Assembly (NCBI GenBank): GCA_034414595.1
Contig: DAOULY010000001.1
Span: 62,001-126,000, forward strand
Length of the DNA stretch: 64,000 nt
DNA from: DAOULY01 sp034414595
GTDB lineage: Bacteria; Chloroflexota; Dehalococcoidia; SZUA-161; JAUWZY01
Reading direction: 5' to 3'
Shown: positions 1 to 8,677 of the stretch, in pieces
Position numbering within the stretch: position 1 is the stretch's first letter
Layout: each line of letters begins with the position of its first letter
The notes under the pieces: model-generated
Databases searched by the model: none
Told to the model about the DNA's origin: nothing
What the model saw: the letters and a program-made list of their open reading frames with translations, nothing else
Program-made: the position numbers and the translations under genes

Positions 1-708
1 ACCGATGTCCAGCTTGTGCAACTTTCGGCTGTCCGCTAGCCTGGCTGAGCCGCAAACCTGGCGTGGAAGAACAGCGAAAGTAAACTCAGCCCTTCGCTTA
101 ATGGCTTTAGCAACGTCTGTTTTGGGTGGTCGCTGTCCTCTTTTCATCCAAAAACGCACTGCCGCCTCAGGTTTGGTAGCATATGTCCTTGGCATCTGGT
201 TGGAAAGGTAGGTATGGACACTTTTGAGACGAGGACCGTGCAGAATGCCAAGCATCAACGCCCTGAGCGCTACCCGGGCATCCGTGTACTCACTATCAAG
301 GAGATGTTCCCTGATCTTGCAGATGTCTAGGAGCGTACTATCCTCATAGCAGAGCTCCCAGAACTGCCCTCGAGGTACTGCTGCAGGCTCTCTTGAATCC
401 GATAGGATGTTGCGGCAAAGGTACACGATTTCATCTGGAGTAACGCTTATGTATTTGGCTGCAGCGATCGCAGCAGCCACGGGGTTGCTATCTACGCCTA
501 CTGATGCCACACCGCGCAGTCGTGCTGCAAAGTTCGTGGTGCCTCTTCCACAGAAGGGATCGAGAACCCAGTCACCAGGTTTGGCGCGCATCAGGCTCGA
601 GAAAGGAAAGGCGAGTGGAAACATAGTGTAGTAGGGGCATATCGCGTTCAGCCGCAATACCGGCGAGGTTGTGGTCGGCAAGGAAGTAAATGGTCCATGT
701 TCTACCAT
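1..708 (-). CDS. DNA methyltransferase, C-terminus outside the window
   Basis: Reading the minus strand from the ATG at 706-708 gives an open frame of 236 codons that runs off the left edge. Residues 50-57 read DPFCGRGT, the SAM-binding motif I of DNA methyltransferases, followed by an acidic strand (VGVDSNP) typical of the SAM ribose site. The middle segment (ALRALMLGILHG, then a Tyr-rich stretch) matches the same region of the complete methyltransferase at 50956-52131, so both belong to one family in which motif I precedes the catalytic (S/T)PPY motif. That catalytic motif would lie beyond position 1 and is not seen. An HTH gene and a restriction-fold gene lie upstream on the same strand, consistent with a restriction-modification module. 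A GAGGAGG sequence lies about 33 bases upstream of the ATG, too far for a normal ribosome site, so start-site use is uncertain. Confidence 0.8.
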   Translation of the reverse strand, partial: MVEHGPFTSLPTTTSPVLRLNAICPYYTMFPLAFPFSSLMRAKPGDWVLDPFCGRGTTNFAARLRGVASVGVDSNPVAAAIAAAKYISVTPDEIVYLCRNILSDSREPAAVPRGQFWELCYEDSTLLDICKIREHLLDSEYTDARVALRALMLGILHGPRLKSVHTYLSNQMPRTYATKPEAAVRFWMKRGQRPPKTDVAKAIKRRAEFTFAVLPRQVCGSARLADSRKLHKLDIG

Positions 709-747
709 GGCGAGTTTGTGAGCTGAGTCGGGCTCACGTTCCTCCTC

Positions 748-960
748 TTACGTCCGCGTTGCCCCTCTTCGTCGCTCCTCGGCCTCGCGCACTTGCCGGT
801 CTTCCATCCATTGGTCGATCTTTTCCTTCTTGAACCGCCAACGGCTTCCCACCTTAGACACCGGTATTTTCCCCTGTTGAGCCAGCCTATAGATCATGTC
901 CGGGCTCAACTTGAGGTATTCAGCGACATCCTTTACGGTCATCCACTGATTGTTGTCCAT
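748..960 (-). CDS. Small excisionase/MerR-type helix-turn-helix protein
   Basis: This 70-residue protein is almost entirely one HTH_17 (excisionase-family) domain: MTVKDVAEYLKLSPDMIYRL forms the helix-turn-helix and PVSKVGSRWRFKKEKIDQWM forms the wing. Such proteins bind DNA as excision factors for integrases, as small regulators, or as controllers next to restriction-modification genes. No integrase is visible here. Its position between the restriction-fold gene (1247-2575) and the methyltransferase (1-708), all on the minus strand, suggests a control role for that module. This is an inference. The C-terminus is a charged Arg/Glu-rich tail. Confidence 0.8.
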   Translation of the reverse strand: MDNNQWMTVKDVAEYLKLSPDMIYRLAQQGKIPVSKVGSRWRFKKEKIDQWMEDRQVREAEERRRGATRT

Positions 961-1059
961 AAGCCGTCCTAATATAGTCGGATATTGCAGCCTGTATCAT
1001 GGTTCATCATAAGCTCATTGTAGCTGTTTTGTCAACGGTAGCCTGCTGGGAGGAAACAG

Positions 1060-1079
1060 CGTGTAAGGACGCTTACACG
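1060..1079. repeat. Perfect 8-bp inverted repeat, 4-nt loop
   Basis: CGTGTAAG at 1060-1067 and CTTACACG at 1072-1079 form a perfect hairpin in the 286-bp gap between the HTH gene and the restriction-fold gene. It could be an operator for the HTH protein or a weak terminator for the gene ending at 1247. No T-run follows on either strand, so the terminator reading is weak. Confidence 0.45.
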
Positions 1080-1246
1080 AAAACGCTCCCGTGCAAGTCG
1101 GAGTTGGCTGTTCAAACACAATGGTGGAGACGCTTGCTACAGAAGCGATAGCTTCGGAACTGGAGGTGTGCCAGCATGGCTTCAAGCTGCACATTTCTCG
1201 GTTTTGTTGATAATCACCCAGGAAGTTTAGTTCTGAATATACGTTA

Positions 1247-2575
1247 CTACGTTGACGCCGTCGGGTAGTAATCGGGGCGCTCGCCCGACCAGTGCTGGCT
1301 CTCGATTTCCCATGCTGGTGTTCCGAGTGTTTGAAGATTACCACCAAGCCAAAAAAGCTGTTGTGCGAACGAAGATATCAGGACGAGACAGACATGCCGG
1401 TGCCGGTTAAAGAATTCTTGCAAATCTGGGACGACTTTGTTTTGTATTCGGCGATCTCGAATGTATTCGTGGACGGGCACATGTGGGTAAAGGTGGAGGG
1501 AGATGATCAACGGGGCTGACTTCGGAGCTTCTCTGGCCGACTCTTCAATCTTTGGGTAGACGTAGCTCTCGAAACTTGGAATCTTGCCACCCGATACTTG
1601 GCAGACAGTTGCTAGTTTTCCATAAAGCGACTGTTTTGAAGGAATGGTGCGTCTTTGTCGAAACAAGTATCCTCCTGACCAAATGGAAAACGAGTCCGCT
1701 AGGTTCAAAGGTAAGCGTTCTTTTGCCGGCCTGGTTGTAAAAGTATATTCGCCGCCGGCGAATCGAAGGGGACCCACCGTATTCGGCCCACTCTCAGTTG
1801 ACCTACGTAACTGGTTAACAATTGTATCTATATCTTTTCTGGACAAGGACGCTTTTCTGCTTTCATCGAGAGATATTGATAGATACCCGTGGATGCCACG
1901 GTCCTGATTTATTCGACTGAGGCAACCAGCCAAATAGTTGAATAGTTCAAACGGCATCGTAGAGGAGACGCTAGGGTCCATGGACTTACACTGGACGTTG
2001 AAAGCGCGTTCATTTTTCTTCAAGATAATATCAGGTTCGCCCCGGACGCTTTGCGGATCAAAGAATCTGGGCTCGACATCATAAGAAGTCTTGTTCTTGT
2101 AGGTACTTGCTGTTCGTAGCTCGTGTTCGAAGCTGGCAAACCTGCTTGGTGTTCTTAGAGCCCACCGAATATTGTGGATTCCCCTGTCATCAGGCAAGCT
2201 TTCCCAATAATTACGGAAGTCCCTGAGTTGAGCCATAAATCGCCCGAGGATGGACTTTGGCTCACCATACCAATAGCCCAAGGGCCCTTCAAGTGTGAGT
2301 TGATATGGTTCTTTCGCTGCCCAGTAGACGATAGGGATGATGGGCGACATCGAAGGCGGACGATGTGACCACAGGATGGTGGGTGATTGTAATCGGCGGA
2401 ACATCTCATACTTTTCAAGTTGTCCTTGAATCCAGGCAGGATCGGCAATTTCGATGAATTCCTTAAGTCTATCTGGAGTGAAGTCTCCGTCTGCTACCAT
2501 TTGTAGGGTTATTATATCATGAGCCATATAGGTTGACGATGCGAATATTGCGGCTGTGCTTCGGGAAAGAGGCAT
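1247..2575 (-). CDS. Putative PD-(D/E)xK-fold nuclease-like protein
   Basis: This 442-residue protein has no family I can name. Residues 149-197 carry the signature of the restriction-endonuclease fold: a helix with Glu (HELRTAS, E151), then GEPD (D182), a short beta-hairpin, and FNVQCKS (Q195, K197). This gives E...D...QxK, a known variant of the D...(E/D)xK nuclease site. The N-terminal half contains Trp/Tyr-rich segments with no recognisable domain, and the C-terminal third has alternating hydrophobic strands. Its position next to a DNA methyltransferase supports a restriction function. No good ribosome site precedes the first ATG, and Met17 and Met26 are alternative starts. A REase-fold protein in DNA repair or transposition is an alternative. 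Confidence 0.55.
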   Translation of the reverse strand: MPLSRSTAAIFASSTYMAHDIITLQMVADGDFTPDRLKEFIEIADPAWIQGQLEKYEMFRRLQSPTILWSHRPPSMSPIIPIVYWAAKEPYQLTLEGPLGYWYGEPKSILGRFMAQLRDFRNYWESLPDDRGIHNIRWALRTPSRFASFEHELRTASTYKNKTSYDVEPRFFDPQSVRGEPDIILKKNERAFNVQCKSMDPSVSSTMPFELFNYLAGCLSRINQDRGIHGYLSISLDESRKASLSRKDIDTIVNQLRRSTESGPNTVGPLRFAGGEYTFTTRPAKERLPLNLADSFSIWSGGYLFRQRRTIPSKQSLYGKLATVCQVSGGKIPSFESYVYPKIEESAREAPKSAPLIISLHLYPHVPVHEYIRDRRIQNKVVPDLQEFFNRHRHVCLVLISSFAQQLFWLGGNLQTLGTPAWEIESQHWSGERPDYYPTAST

Positions 2576-2630
2576 TGCTTGATCGAGATAACAATCTAGC
2601 GAATTGTGAAGCCTCGGGCCCTTAGATATG

Positions 2631-2661
2631 AACTAGGCCAAGCTATCTGCCTGGCCTAGTT
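2631..2661. repeat. Perfect 10-bp inverted repeat (hairpin)
   Basis: AACTAGGCCA at 2631-2640 is perfectly inverted as TGGCCTAGTT at 2652-2661, around an 11-nt loop. It lies just downstream of the DUF499-like remnant (minus strand). It lacks a clear T-run, so it may be a terminator of a lost gene or a protein-binding site. Confidence 0.5.
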
Positions 2662-2675
2662 GCTGTCAGCAAGAC

Positions 2676-2852
2676 TCAGCTCCGGTTAATACACCAGAGC
2701 AAAGGTCTTCTCGAAACTCCGAGTTTTACCTTTCGTCCACCATGGTGGACGACCTCGCTGAGGCTCGCCGCGAACATCTCGTCTCTCAGGGTGCCCGATA
2801 ACACCTCCTCCCGTGGGATGCAAGCCTCATTCAGTGGCTTCAAGCTATCCAC
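2676..2852 (-). pseudogene. N-terminal fragment of a DUF499-like ATPase gene
   Basis: A GTG at 2850-2852 is preceded by a near-perfect ribosome site (AGAGGAGG, 7-8 bases upstream) and opens a 58-codon frame. The first ~34 residues (SLKPLNEACIPREEVLSGTL, then RDEMFAASLSEVV) closely resemble the start of DUF499 AAA-type ATPases, which begin with LKPW..V..P...V.SG......FAADL..V. After that the similarity ends and a stop follows, whereas family members run to roughly 1000 residues. I read this as the surviving 5' end of a gene deleted by recombination. DUF499 ATPases normally travel with DNA methylases in defence-type loci, which fits the adjacent methyltransferase and nuclease-like genes. The 297 bases on to 3149 show nothing. 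Confidence 0.45.
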
Positions 2853-3149
2853 CGCCGATGCCTCCTCTAAGGTACTTGTCGACTTTGCCTAAGATGTATC
2901 ATTCCTTCTGTATCGATATATTGATTCTAACCCGCCACTAAAAACTGGTATGTATCTTTTGCGTAAATAGTAGCAGGTGCGGCAGCAGTTCGTCAATGCG
3001 TTTAGGAACTTCAGTTGGAGTATCAGGTCACAATATACATGACTAATGTTCGGCGTTTAATTCGCGCTTTGGATGCGAGCAATTCCGCCAGGCGCGTTAC
3101 ATATTGTGCAACTCTCTTGGCTACGCCTGGTGGCAATGAACGGCTAGGG

Positions 3150-5030
3150 TCAAGACTCAGGGGAGCTTGAAATTCCAAATGGCAGAGCGATTTCAAAGGT
3201 AACACTAAGGGGGAAGTCAAAAATGCACAAGCTCTCTTTAGATTGGATGAACTTCCGAATATCCCAGTCAGTGTCAAGCAGCTCCCTACCATATTCAAAG
3301 CGCACCTTGATTTCTTTGCCCACGTAAGTATCGCCGGCGAGTTCGGTCACTGGCGACAAAACAATATGATCCGTTTCTTCGAAAAACTTGCCTCTAGTTA
3401 ATGTACCGCGGTTCCACTCTTGAATTTCGTCGCAGAACCTGAGCAAGCACGCTAAGGGGTTTTGTCGAAAGTCAATCTTGTAGTATCTTGGGGATACGTT
3501 GTGCAAAGCCATCGCCTCAAGAGCTTCGACCAATGCTAAGTTGACCCCATGCGGCTTCATCGGCTCAAAAGACCAATGTGATGCACAGAGCAGTTCAATC
3601 AAGTTAACTGCCGACCAAAGTCCGTGATCGAAGATCAGTTCCTCTCTTGACTCTTCTCTTGATGCACCGAGGCTCAACATTTTTGTGATGCCTGCCGGCA
3701 GGCCATTTTGATATCCTTCGGCAGATGTCGAACCAAAGCAAAGACGGCAACTCGAACTGAGGTCTTTCAGCAACTCATTGAGGACCTCGCCATGTGAGGG
3801 CCGTTTGCTGGAATTGATTCGATCCCTTATTCGTGAAACCCACTGTGTCCATCTGGGTGCAACAAATTGGCTTTGATGAAGCACAGACTCGATAAGGCTG
3901 AAGTCGACTGAGGAGGCATCTGCCTCCTCATGGCATATGTTGGCCACTACCTCTAGCATGTGAGACAGCGGGTATCCGCTATCGTGCAGAAGGGCTGCTA
4001 CAATCCAAGACTGCATAAGCTTATTATCGTCCCATCCCGCATCCTTCAACCCACAGTGATATTTCATGCTGAGGGTGCGAAGAACATCTTCCTTTAGCGA
4101 CTCCTCCTGACCCACTTTGGCATCTAAGAAGAATAGTCCGATGCTAGCCACGTAGAATTGATGACGAGAATGATCACGATGCCGCTTTCTAGTTAGGTAG
4201 AGCAGGGTGTCTATGTGACGTGAATTTGCTACGGCGTTTATTACCGGATCTGCCCAGTCAGGTCGTAGCCCCTGCGACATGGCCGACTCGCAGATTCGGG
4301 AGGGTAAGAGGGGGAAGGGGTTGGTTCTGGCTTCGTTCAATGGTAAGTTCCGCGCAAGCCACTCCCGAATCCAAGTCTCGTTGACCTTCTGTTCGCACGC
4401 ATGAGTGCCAATGCTTTTCAGGTGCTCTGCGTCGAACTCTATCAACTGCTGCATGGAATATCCAGAAGAAACCAATCCTCGCACATTACTGATAGCCTCT
4501 TCCACAAGATTAAGTAGCCCGAGACCCTGAAGGTCTATCATTGCTTTCTTGCAATCTTCACAGACACGTGTGCTTACGAGTGTAGACAAGGAGAATGATG
4601 CATCCACATTGCAGACACAACTTGGGACACCGCAACGGTTGCCACAGATAAATGCCGAGGCTACCTGCAGGATTGTGTATAGCCATCTATATGATTCATC
4701 GTATAGCTCGGGTTCCTGCTGCCAATCAAAGTCACTGGCGAGGGCAAAGCGATCTTCCACCTTCGCTATCACAGGAATCTGAGTATCCAACTTGACCGAG
4801 GTTATTCCCATGCAACCAAGCCTTCCCGCTGCTCTGTTTTCATGTGTGAGGCTCTCTAGCTTCTCTAGCGCCTCTTCATGCAAATACTCTCCCTGCTCGT
4901 GAGTTACCTCTTCCAGAGTCTCTCCTAGCTCAAACTGTGCAAATCGCTGGACGTTATTTGCAACGGAAAGGAGGCATTCGGGCTGAAGCGTCTCAAAGCA
5001 GACAACGGGATAGAGTCTTACGGTAAACAT
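3150..5030 (-). CDS. HD-domain hydrolase with N-terminal Cys cluster
   Basis: This 626-residue protein has a C-terminal HD-superfamily metal-dependent phosphohydrolase domain: His residues in RHRDHSRH (~284-290), the HD doublet in ALLHDSGYP (H349-D350), DHG (~468-470), ALHN (~509-511) and the final Asp in RFCDEIQEWN (D534). These are the metal ligands expected of a multi-His HD site such as nucleotide phosphodiesterases or Cas3-type HD nucleases. Residues ~129-160 hold a cysteine pattern (C-x4-C-x-C ... C-x2-C) that could bind zinc. This resembles the cysteine tail of archaemetzincins, but the HExxH helix of that family is absent. It sits 10 bp downstream of the HExxH-containing gene at 5041-7302, so the two are almost certainly co-transcribed. 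The substrate is unknown. Confidence 0.65.
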   Translation of the reverse strand: MFTVRLYPVVCFETLQPECLLSVANNVQRFAQFELGETLEEVTHEQGEYLHEEALEKLESLTHENRAAGRLGCMGITSVKLDTQIPVIAKVEDRFALASDFDWQQEPELYDESYRWLYTILQVASAFICGNRCGVPSCVCNVDASFSLSTLVSTRVCEDCKKAMIDLQGLGLLNLVEEAISNVRGLVSSGYSMQQLIEFDAEHLKSIGTHACEQKVNETWIREWLARNLPLNEARTNPFPLLPSRICESAMSQGLRPDWADPVINAVANSRHIDTLLYLTRKRHRDHSRHQFYVASIGLFFLDAKVGQEESLKEDVLRTLSMKYHCGLKDAGWDDNKLMQSWIVAALLHDSGYPLSHMLEVVANICHEEADASSVDFSLIESVLHQSQFVAPRWTQWVSRIRDRINSSKRPSHGEVLNELLKDLSSSCRLCFGSTSAEGYQNGLPAGITKMLSLGASREESREELIFDHGLWSAVNLIELLCASHWSFEPMKPHGVNLALVEALEAMALHNVSPRYYKIDFRQNPLACLLRFCDEIQEWNRGTLTRGKFFEETDHIVLSPVTELAGDTYVGKEIKVRFEYGRELLDTDWDIRKFIQSKESLCIFDFPLSVTFEIALPFGISSSPES

Positions 5031-5040
5031 CAGATGCCCA

Positions 5041-7302
5041 TCAAGATCCGAGCAGGATCCGCTGGCGTCGTCTATAGTCGTTGGCCAACGAGAGTACTAC
5101 TGCCAGTGAAGTGGGATGGCTGGCTTCTTGATTCTTTCTCCACAGTCGTTCCTTTAATTGGAACAACAAAACATTGGGGTTTGGAATTTCATCAAAAACT
5201 ACTTTGCCGTGCTCCAGCATATCCAAGTGCTGATCAAGCTTGTCATAAGCACTGTTAAGACGGAGGTAGAGATCTTCCTTTAGATACTTCTGTCTAAATA
5301 GCTGAAATGCTCTAAAAAGCCCGCTCACGAAGAAGGCACCTCTGAGGATATGTTGCTCGTCATCCTCCCCCATGCCATTCATGAAGTCTCTAAAACTTGA
5401 GAGGCTAGAGCAAAGTCGACCAACCATGCCAACATAACAGTTCTTTATGAATTCTCTGCGCCTACGTTTGTTCCTTGAAGTGCCGACGAATTCATCATAC
5501 TTCCCCCACATGTCAAGTAACAACGACCGCAATAGATATTGTCGCTTTCGTCGCCATACCGCTGGCACTTTGAGCCAACCGAACCATAGTTGGTCGATAA
5601 AATAGTTGATGTCCTTCCCCTCGAAGAAGTAGGAAAAGTCGAACCAGTGCGCAAATACCTCGTATACCAGGAGTTGTACCTCTGGTGGTGGAAATGCTGG
5701 ATGCCCTTTTAATCTGCCGATCAGGTTCTGTAGGGCCCTGTCGGCCCGTCCTTGAAAATTCAGGATTTCATACGCAACGTGGGAAATCTCGTGAGAAATG
5801 GTCGGCCACTCCTCAACAGGCGCAAATAGAGTCCTCGAAGGGAATGAAAGTATCTCACCGGGAAATGCCTGAAAAGGGTAACTCTCGCTGAAAGTAACGA
5901 AACCGTGCCAGAGTTCGTCATTACGTTCTTGAGCGAGAACATTGTTAAGGGCGAAGAACGGCAAATCCGCAGCAGCTAGAATGACTCGGTTTATTCCGGC
6001 ATGGGAAAAGAAGGGTGGGAACGGTACTCCCTCAAGATGTGCTTCGATTCCTGAGTATCGCTGGTATAGGGCCTCACTTGCTGCGTGAATTTGATCAAGC
6101 AAAGCACCTTTTGCCAGTTCGGTGTAGTCCTTCTCTCCTCTATCAATGCTTTCCCTTATGTTTCTCAGTAGCGAAGCTAGGTAGTAAGCGAACCCCAACA
6201 TGTCTGCGAACTCCGCACAGACATATGGATCAGTAGCGCAACCAGCCAGTCTATTCGAAAAGGCGACAACCTCATCCGCCACGCTGGGTTCCAGCCAACC
6301 ACCGGCCACAACAGACATCAATTCTGTCATGGCTTCCTGGCAAGCTAGTGGTACAGCCAGCGAAGCTTCATCGGAACCTAGGCCTCTTCTCGGCTTTTCA
6401 CGTTCGGGCAATCCGAGGAACACGGTTAGGGTGGAATAGAGACCAGGGTGCTCTCGCCAACTCTCCCTAAACGACACGATTCGAGATGTGAAATCTCCGA
6501 TCCCAATGTCCTGTCCATACCAAACCAGAATGTCTTCTTTACCGTAGCATTCGAGTGCTTGCCCAAGCATGTGCTCTCGTAGCGAACCGGCGACAGCCTC
6601 ATCAGAACCCGGTTGGCATCTAATCATAACCATTGGTCTCACTAATCCACTAACTCGACTGAAGTCGTTCTGATCCAAAACCAATTCATAGGAGATGAGA
6701 GGAAAAGAGGTGCTATTGGCAAACACTGGCAACAAGCTAGCATCACCCACGGGGAACTCAGCACTGTCCTTGAATACGTCCCTGAATGTGGCCTGATCGC
6801 GAACCTGTGATATAGAGCTCAACATTGTTGAGGGATCGTTTCCTTTAAGAAGTAGGACTATTTCACTGTGACCCAAACTGGTCATGACGTTAGGATGAGA
6901 GTCTTTAAGATGCTGCGCTAAGTAGTCAAGGACTTGAACTTCTCCTCTCACTCCATATTGGCTTATCAAGCTGGGGTGTAGCTTAAGAAGAACCAGCATC
7001 ACAACTGGCGCATCCGTAAGCCACTCTGGGATTGGCTTGGAAGTAGCGGGGTTGGCCCAATGTATGGCACACAAGCTGACGGATTGAAGTATGTTAGGGG
7101 ACGTGTTGAAGTTTGACCGAAAGGGCAGCGCATTCGAGCAAAACTCTACGATGTCATAGTGTCCGAAGCATTTATAGTATCGCCCAGATTCGCTGCTCGC
7201 TGCTAGAGATGCTTTAACTTCCTTTTCATATCCACAGCGGACTCGATAGAATGTTATGCAGGAGTGTGTCTTGGCAATCTCACCTTCATTTACGAGTTCC
7301 AC
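5041..7302 (-). CDS. Three ferredoxin-like repeats fused to a HExxH metallopeptidase-like domain
   Basis: This 753-residue protein starts at a GTG (7300-7302) with a G-rich ribosome site. Three segments share one pattern of strand, helix and a terminal G-[HK]-x-[DE]-I-[VL] motif: ~18-53 (ending GHYDIVEF), ~99-152 (ending GHSEIVLLL) and ~222-262 (ending GKEDILVWY). This resembles a dimeric alpha-beta barrel or Lrp/AsnC-sensor ferredoxin-like fold repeated three times. A helical linker follows. Residues 503-510 read SHEISHVA, a HExxH zinc-protease motif. About 40 residues later YEVFAHWFDF supplies a Glu (E548) in a position typical of gluzincin third ligands. The C-terminal ~200 residues look helical. 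I know no characterised protein with this architecture. With the HD gene downstream it resembles a sensor-effector conflict system, which is an inference. Confidence 0.6.
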   Translation of the reverse strand: MELVNEGEIAKTHSCITFYRVRCGYEKEVKASLAASSESGRYYKCFGHYDIVEFCSNALPFRSNFNTSPNILQSVSLCAIHWANPATSKPIPEWLTDAPVVMLVLLKLHPSLISQYGVRGEVQVLDYLAQHLKDSHPNVMTSLGHSEIVLLLKGNDPSTMLSSISQVRDQATFRDVFKDSAEFPVGDASLLPVFANSTSFPLISYELVLDQNDFSRVSGLVRPMVMIRCQPGSDEAVAGSLREHMLGQALECYGKEDILVWYGQDIGIGDFTSRIVSFRESWREHPGLYSTLTVFLGLPEREKPRRGLGSDEASLAVPLACQEAMTELMSVVAGGWLEPSVADEVVAFSNRLAGCATDPYVCAEFADMLGFAYYLASLLRNIRESIDRGEKDYTELAKGALLDQIHAASEALYQRYSGIEAHLEGVPFPPFFSHAGINRVILAAADLPFFALNNVLAQERNDELWHGFVTFSESYPFQAFPGEILSFPSRTLFAPVEEWPTISHEISHVAYEILNFQGRADRALQNLIGRLKGHPAFPPPEVQLLVYEVFAHWFDFSYFFEGKDINYFIDQLWFGWLKVPAVWRRKRQYLLRSLLLDMWGKYDEFVGTSRNKRRRREFIKNCYVGMVGRLCSSLSSFRDFMNGMGEDDEQHILRGAFFVSGLFRAFQLFRQKYLKEDLYLRLNSAYDKLDQHLDMLEHGKVVFDEIPNPNVLLFQLKERLWRKNQEASHPTSLAVVLSLANDYRRRQRILLGS

Positions 7303-7434
7303 GAATCGTGTCCCCCCATGCCAACTTTAGACTCGAACTGGATCATTCCTTGCTATGATAGACGCTGATATAGACAAGAGGCACCGCTATGCTAAATGTG
7401 CTGGTGCCTCCACTTGCCATCGGGGTGATCGCTA

Positions 7435-7644
7435 CTATTCAAACGCCTCTTCGGCTGCTTCAGGAGTAAAGGCATTATCTAGGTTAGGGTCTATATCTTG
7501 GATAGCCCGGGATAACATGATAGCCTGATCGTCAAAACAGTAGTCAGGACCTACATTGGTTTCCCGGATACCCAAAATGCGGCGGTCGCGGCGGCTAAGA
7601 TACAACTCCAATTCCTGAGGATTGAAGCCTGCATATTTTGGCAT
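7435..7644 (-). CDS. Small unknown protein upstream of the HExxH/HD operon
   Basis: The ATG at 7642-7644 follows a strong ribosome site (GGAGGAG, spacing about 5) and gives a 69-residue acidic protein. A longer reading to 7704 is possible but lacks such a site and overlaps the promoter. No domain is recognised. The sequence ends in an acidic helix (FTPEAAEEAFE). It is transcribed towards the HExxH gene with a 132-bp gap and has its own promoter at 7681-7709. It could be a small regulator or antitoxin-like partner of the operon. The function is unknown. Confidence 0.65.
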   Translation of the reverse strand: MPKYAGFNPQELELYLSRRDRRILGIRETNVGPDYCFDDQAIMLSRAIQDIDPNLDNAFTPEAAEEAFE

Positions 7645-7680
7645 ATTCTCCTCCTTCTCTCCATGCCAACACAGGCAGTT

Positions 7681-7709
7681 ACTATAACATACTGATCCTG
7701 TCAATGCAA
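7681..7709 (-). promoter_or_regulatory. Sigma-70-type promoter for the 69-residue gene
   Basis: On the minus strand, TTGCAT (7704-7709) and TATAGT (7681-7686) are separated by exactly 17 bp and lie just upstream of the ribosome site of the gene starting at 7644. This probably also drives the HExxH/HD operon. Confidence 0.55.
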
Positions 7710-7743
7710 CACTTCCTTGTTTGAGTAATCTCCTTTCACTGTC

Positions 7744-7773
7744 TTGACCAACACAACACTACTATGGTATTCT
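7744..7773 (+). promoter_or_regulatory. Candidate promoter for the Xre-type regulator
   Basis: TTGACC (7744-7749) and TATTCT (7768-7773) are separated by 18 bp and point towards the HTH gene at 7874. It is divergent from the promoter at 7681-7709, an arrangement typical of a regulator controlling both directions. Confidence 0.45.
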
Positions 7774-7873
7774 ATAGCCATCGTTTGCGAAAGCATACAC
7801 CACTCGGACGATTTTGTCAATACCTTTTGGTTTTTTGTTCTTGCATACCGATTATGACAGAAAAGCGACGCTG

Positions 7874-8362
7874 ATGTCAATACAGTCGCGTATCATAGAC
7901 CTTATCAATCGAACGAACCTAAGCCAGGCTGAACTAGCGAGGCAATCGGGGGTCTCTAAAGGACATATCTCCGCCATCCTAAAGGGTAAGAAACGCAACC
8001 CTGGGATGGAAACTGTTCGTAGAATTGCATACGCACTTGGGGTCACAGTGGCAGACATAGTCAACGACGATCGTTCCTTGGTAGAATTCAGTCGATCAGC
8101 TGGCCTGGCCTTTGAAGAATACAACTACCTATTGGATACGACTCCGGAGAATTACAGGCCTACCACGGTGTCTGGTTGGCACGAAAGATACCAGAGAATG
8201 CAAGTGGATAGCTATCCTGGACTGGCCACGTTCATGCAAAAAGCCAATTTGACTTGGTCAGAGGTCCAGCCGCTTGTTGAAGGCACGGTTGATACGAACC
8301 TTCCTCAAACTTCTGAAGGTTGGGAGGAATTCTTTAAGTGGCACATAGCATTTGGCCGATAG
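7874..8362 (+). CDS. Xre-family (HTH_3) transcriptional regulator
   Basis: Residues ~5-60 are a classic Cro/CI-type helix-turn-helix: LSQAELARQSGVSKGHISAI, then KGKKRNPGMETVRRIAYALGVTVADIV. The remaining ~100 residues form an unrecognised C-terminal domain containing Trp and Tyr residues, possibly a ligand or partner-sensing part. I chose the ATG at 7874, giving 162 residues, because the domain begins directly after it. An in-frame TTG at 7814 would add 20 residues unlike the family. The gene is divergent from the 69-residue gene and the HExxH/HD operon, so it is the obvious candidate repressor of that locus. Confidence 0.8.
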   Translation: MSIQSRIIDLINRTNLSQAELARQSGVSKGHISAILKGKKRNPGMETVRRIAYALGVTVADIVNDDRSLVEFSRSAGLAFEEYNYLLDTTPENYRPTTVSGWHERYQRMQVDSYPGLATFMQKANLTWSEVQPLVEGTVDTNLPQTSEGWEEFFKWHIAFGR

Positions 8363-8677
8363 TCACACCCGATTTCGTGCCCGAATAAGAAGTTCTTCCA
8401 TTCACTGCCACTGCCTCTGGTCTATCTACCAGCTTCTGTCAAGTCAAACTCTCCAATTGTGTTGGACTTCAACACGAGTTAGAACGAGATTGGGGAGTAG
8501 GCTCTATACGCAATGGCCCCTGACAGGGATTCAGAAAAGCTGCCTTTAACAAGAGTTGAGAAGTGACACTGGGTAGAAGCCCTATTTAAGCTAAGAAACC
8601 TCTGTGGTTGTGAGTGCTAATATTTCGCTAATGATACTGCAGAGAAGGGTAGGTGCGGTGGAGGAGAAATGCTGGCC
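8363..8677. other. Gene-free stretch between convergent genes
   Basis: 315 bp separate the regulator from the 3' end of the HEPN-like gene on the other strand. Short frames exist in this stretch but have no ribosome site or protein-like composition. I see no hairpin with a T-run. Confidence 0.4.
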
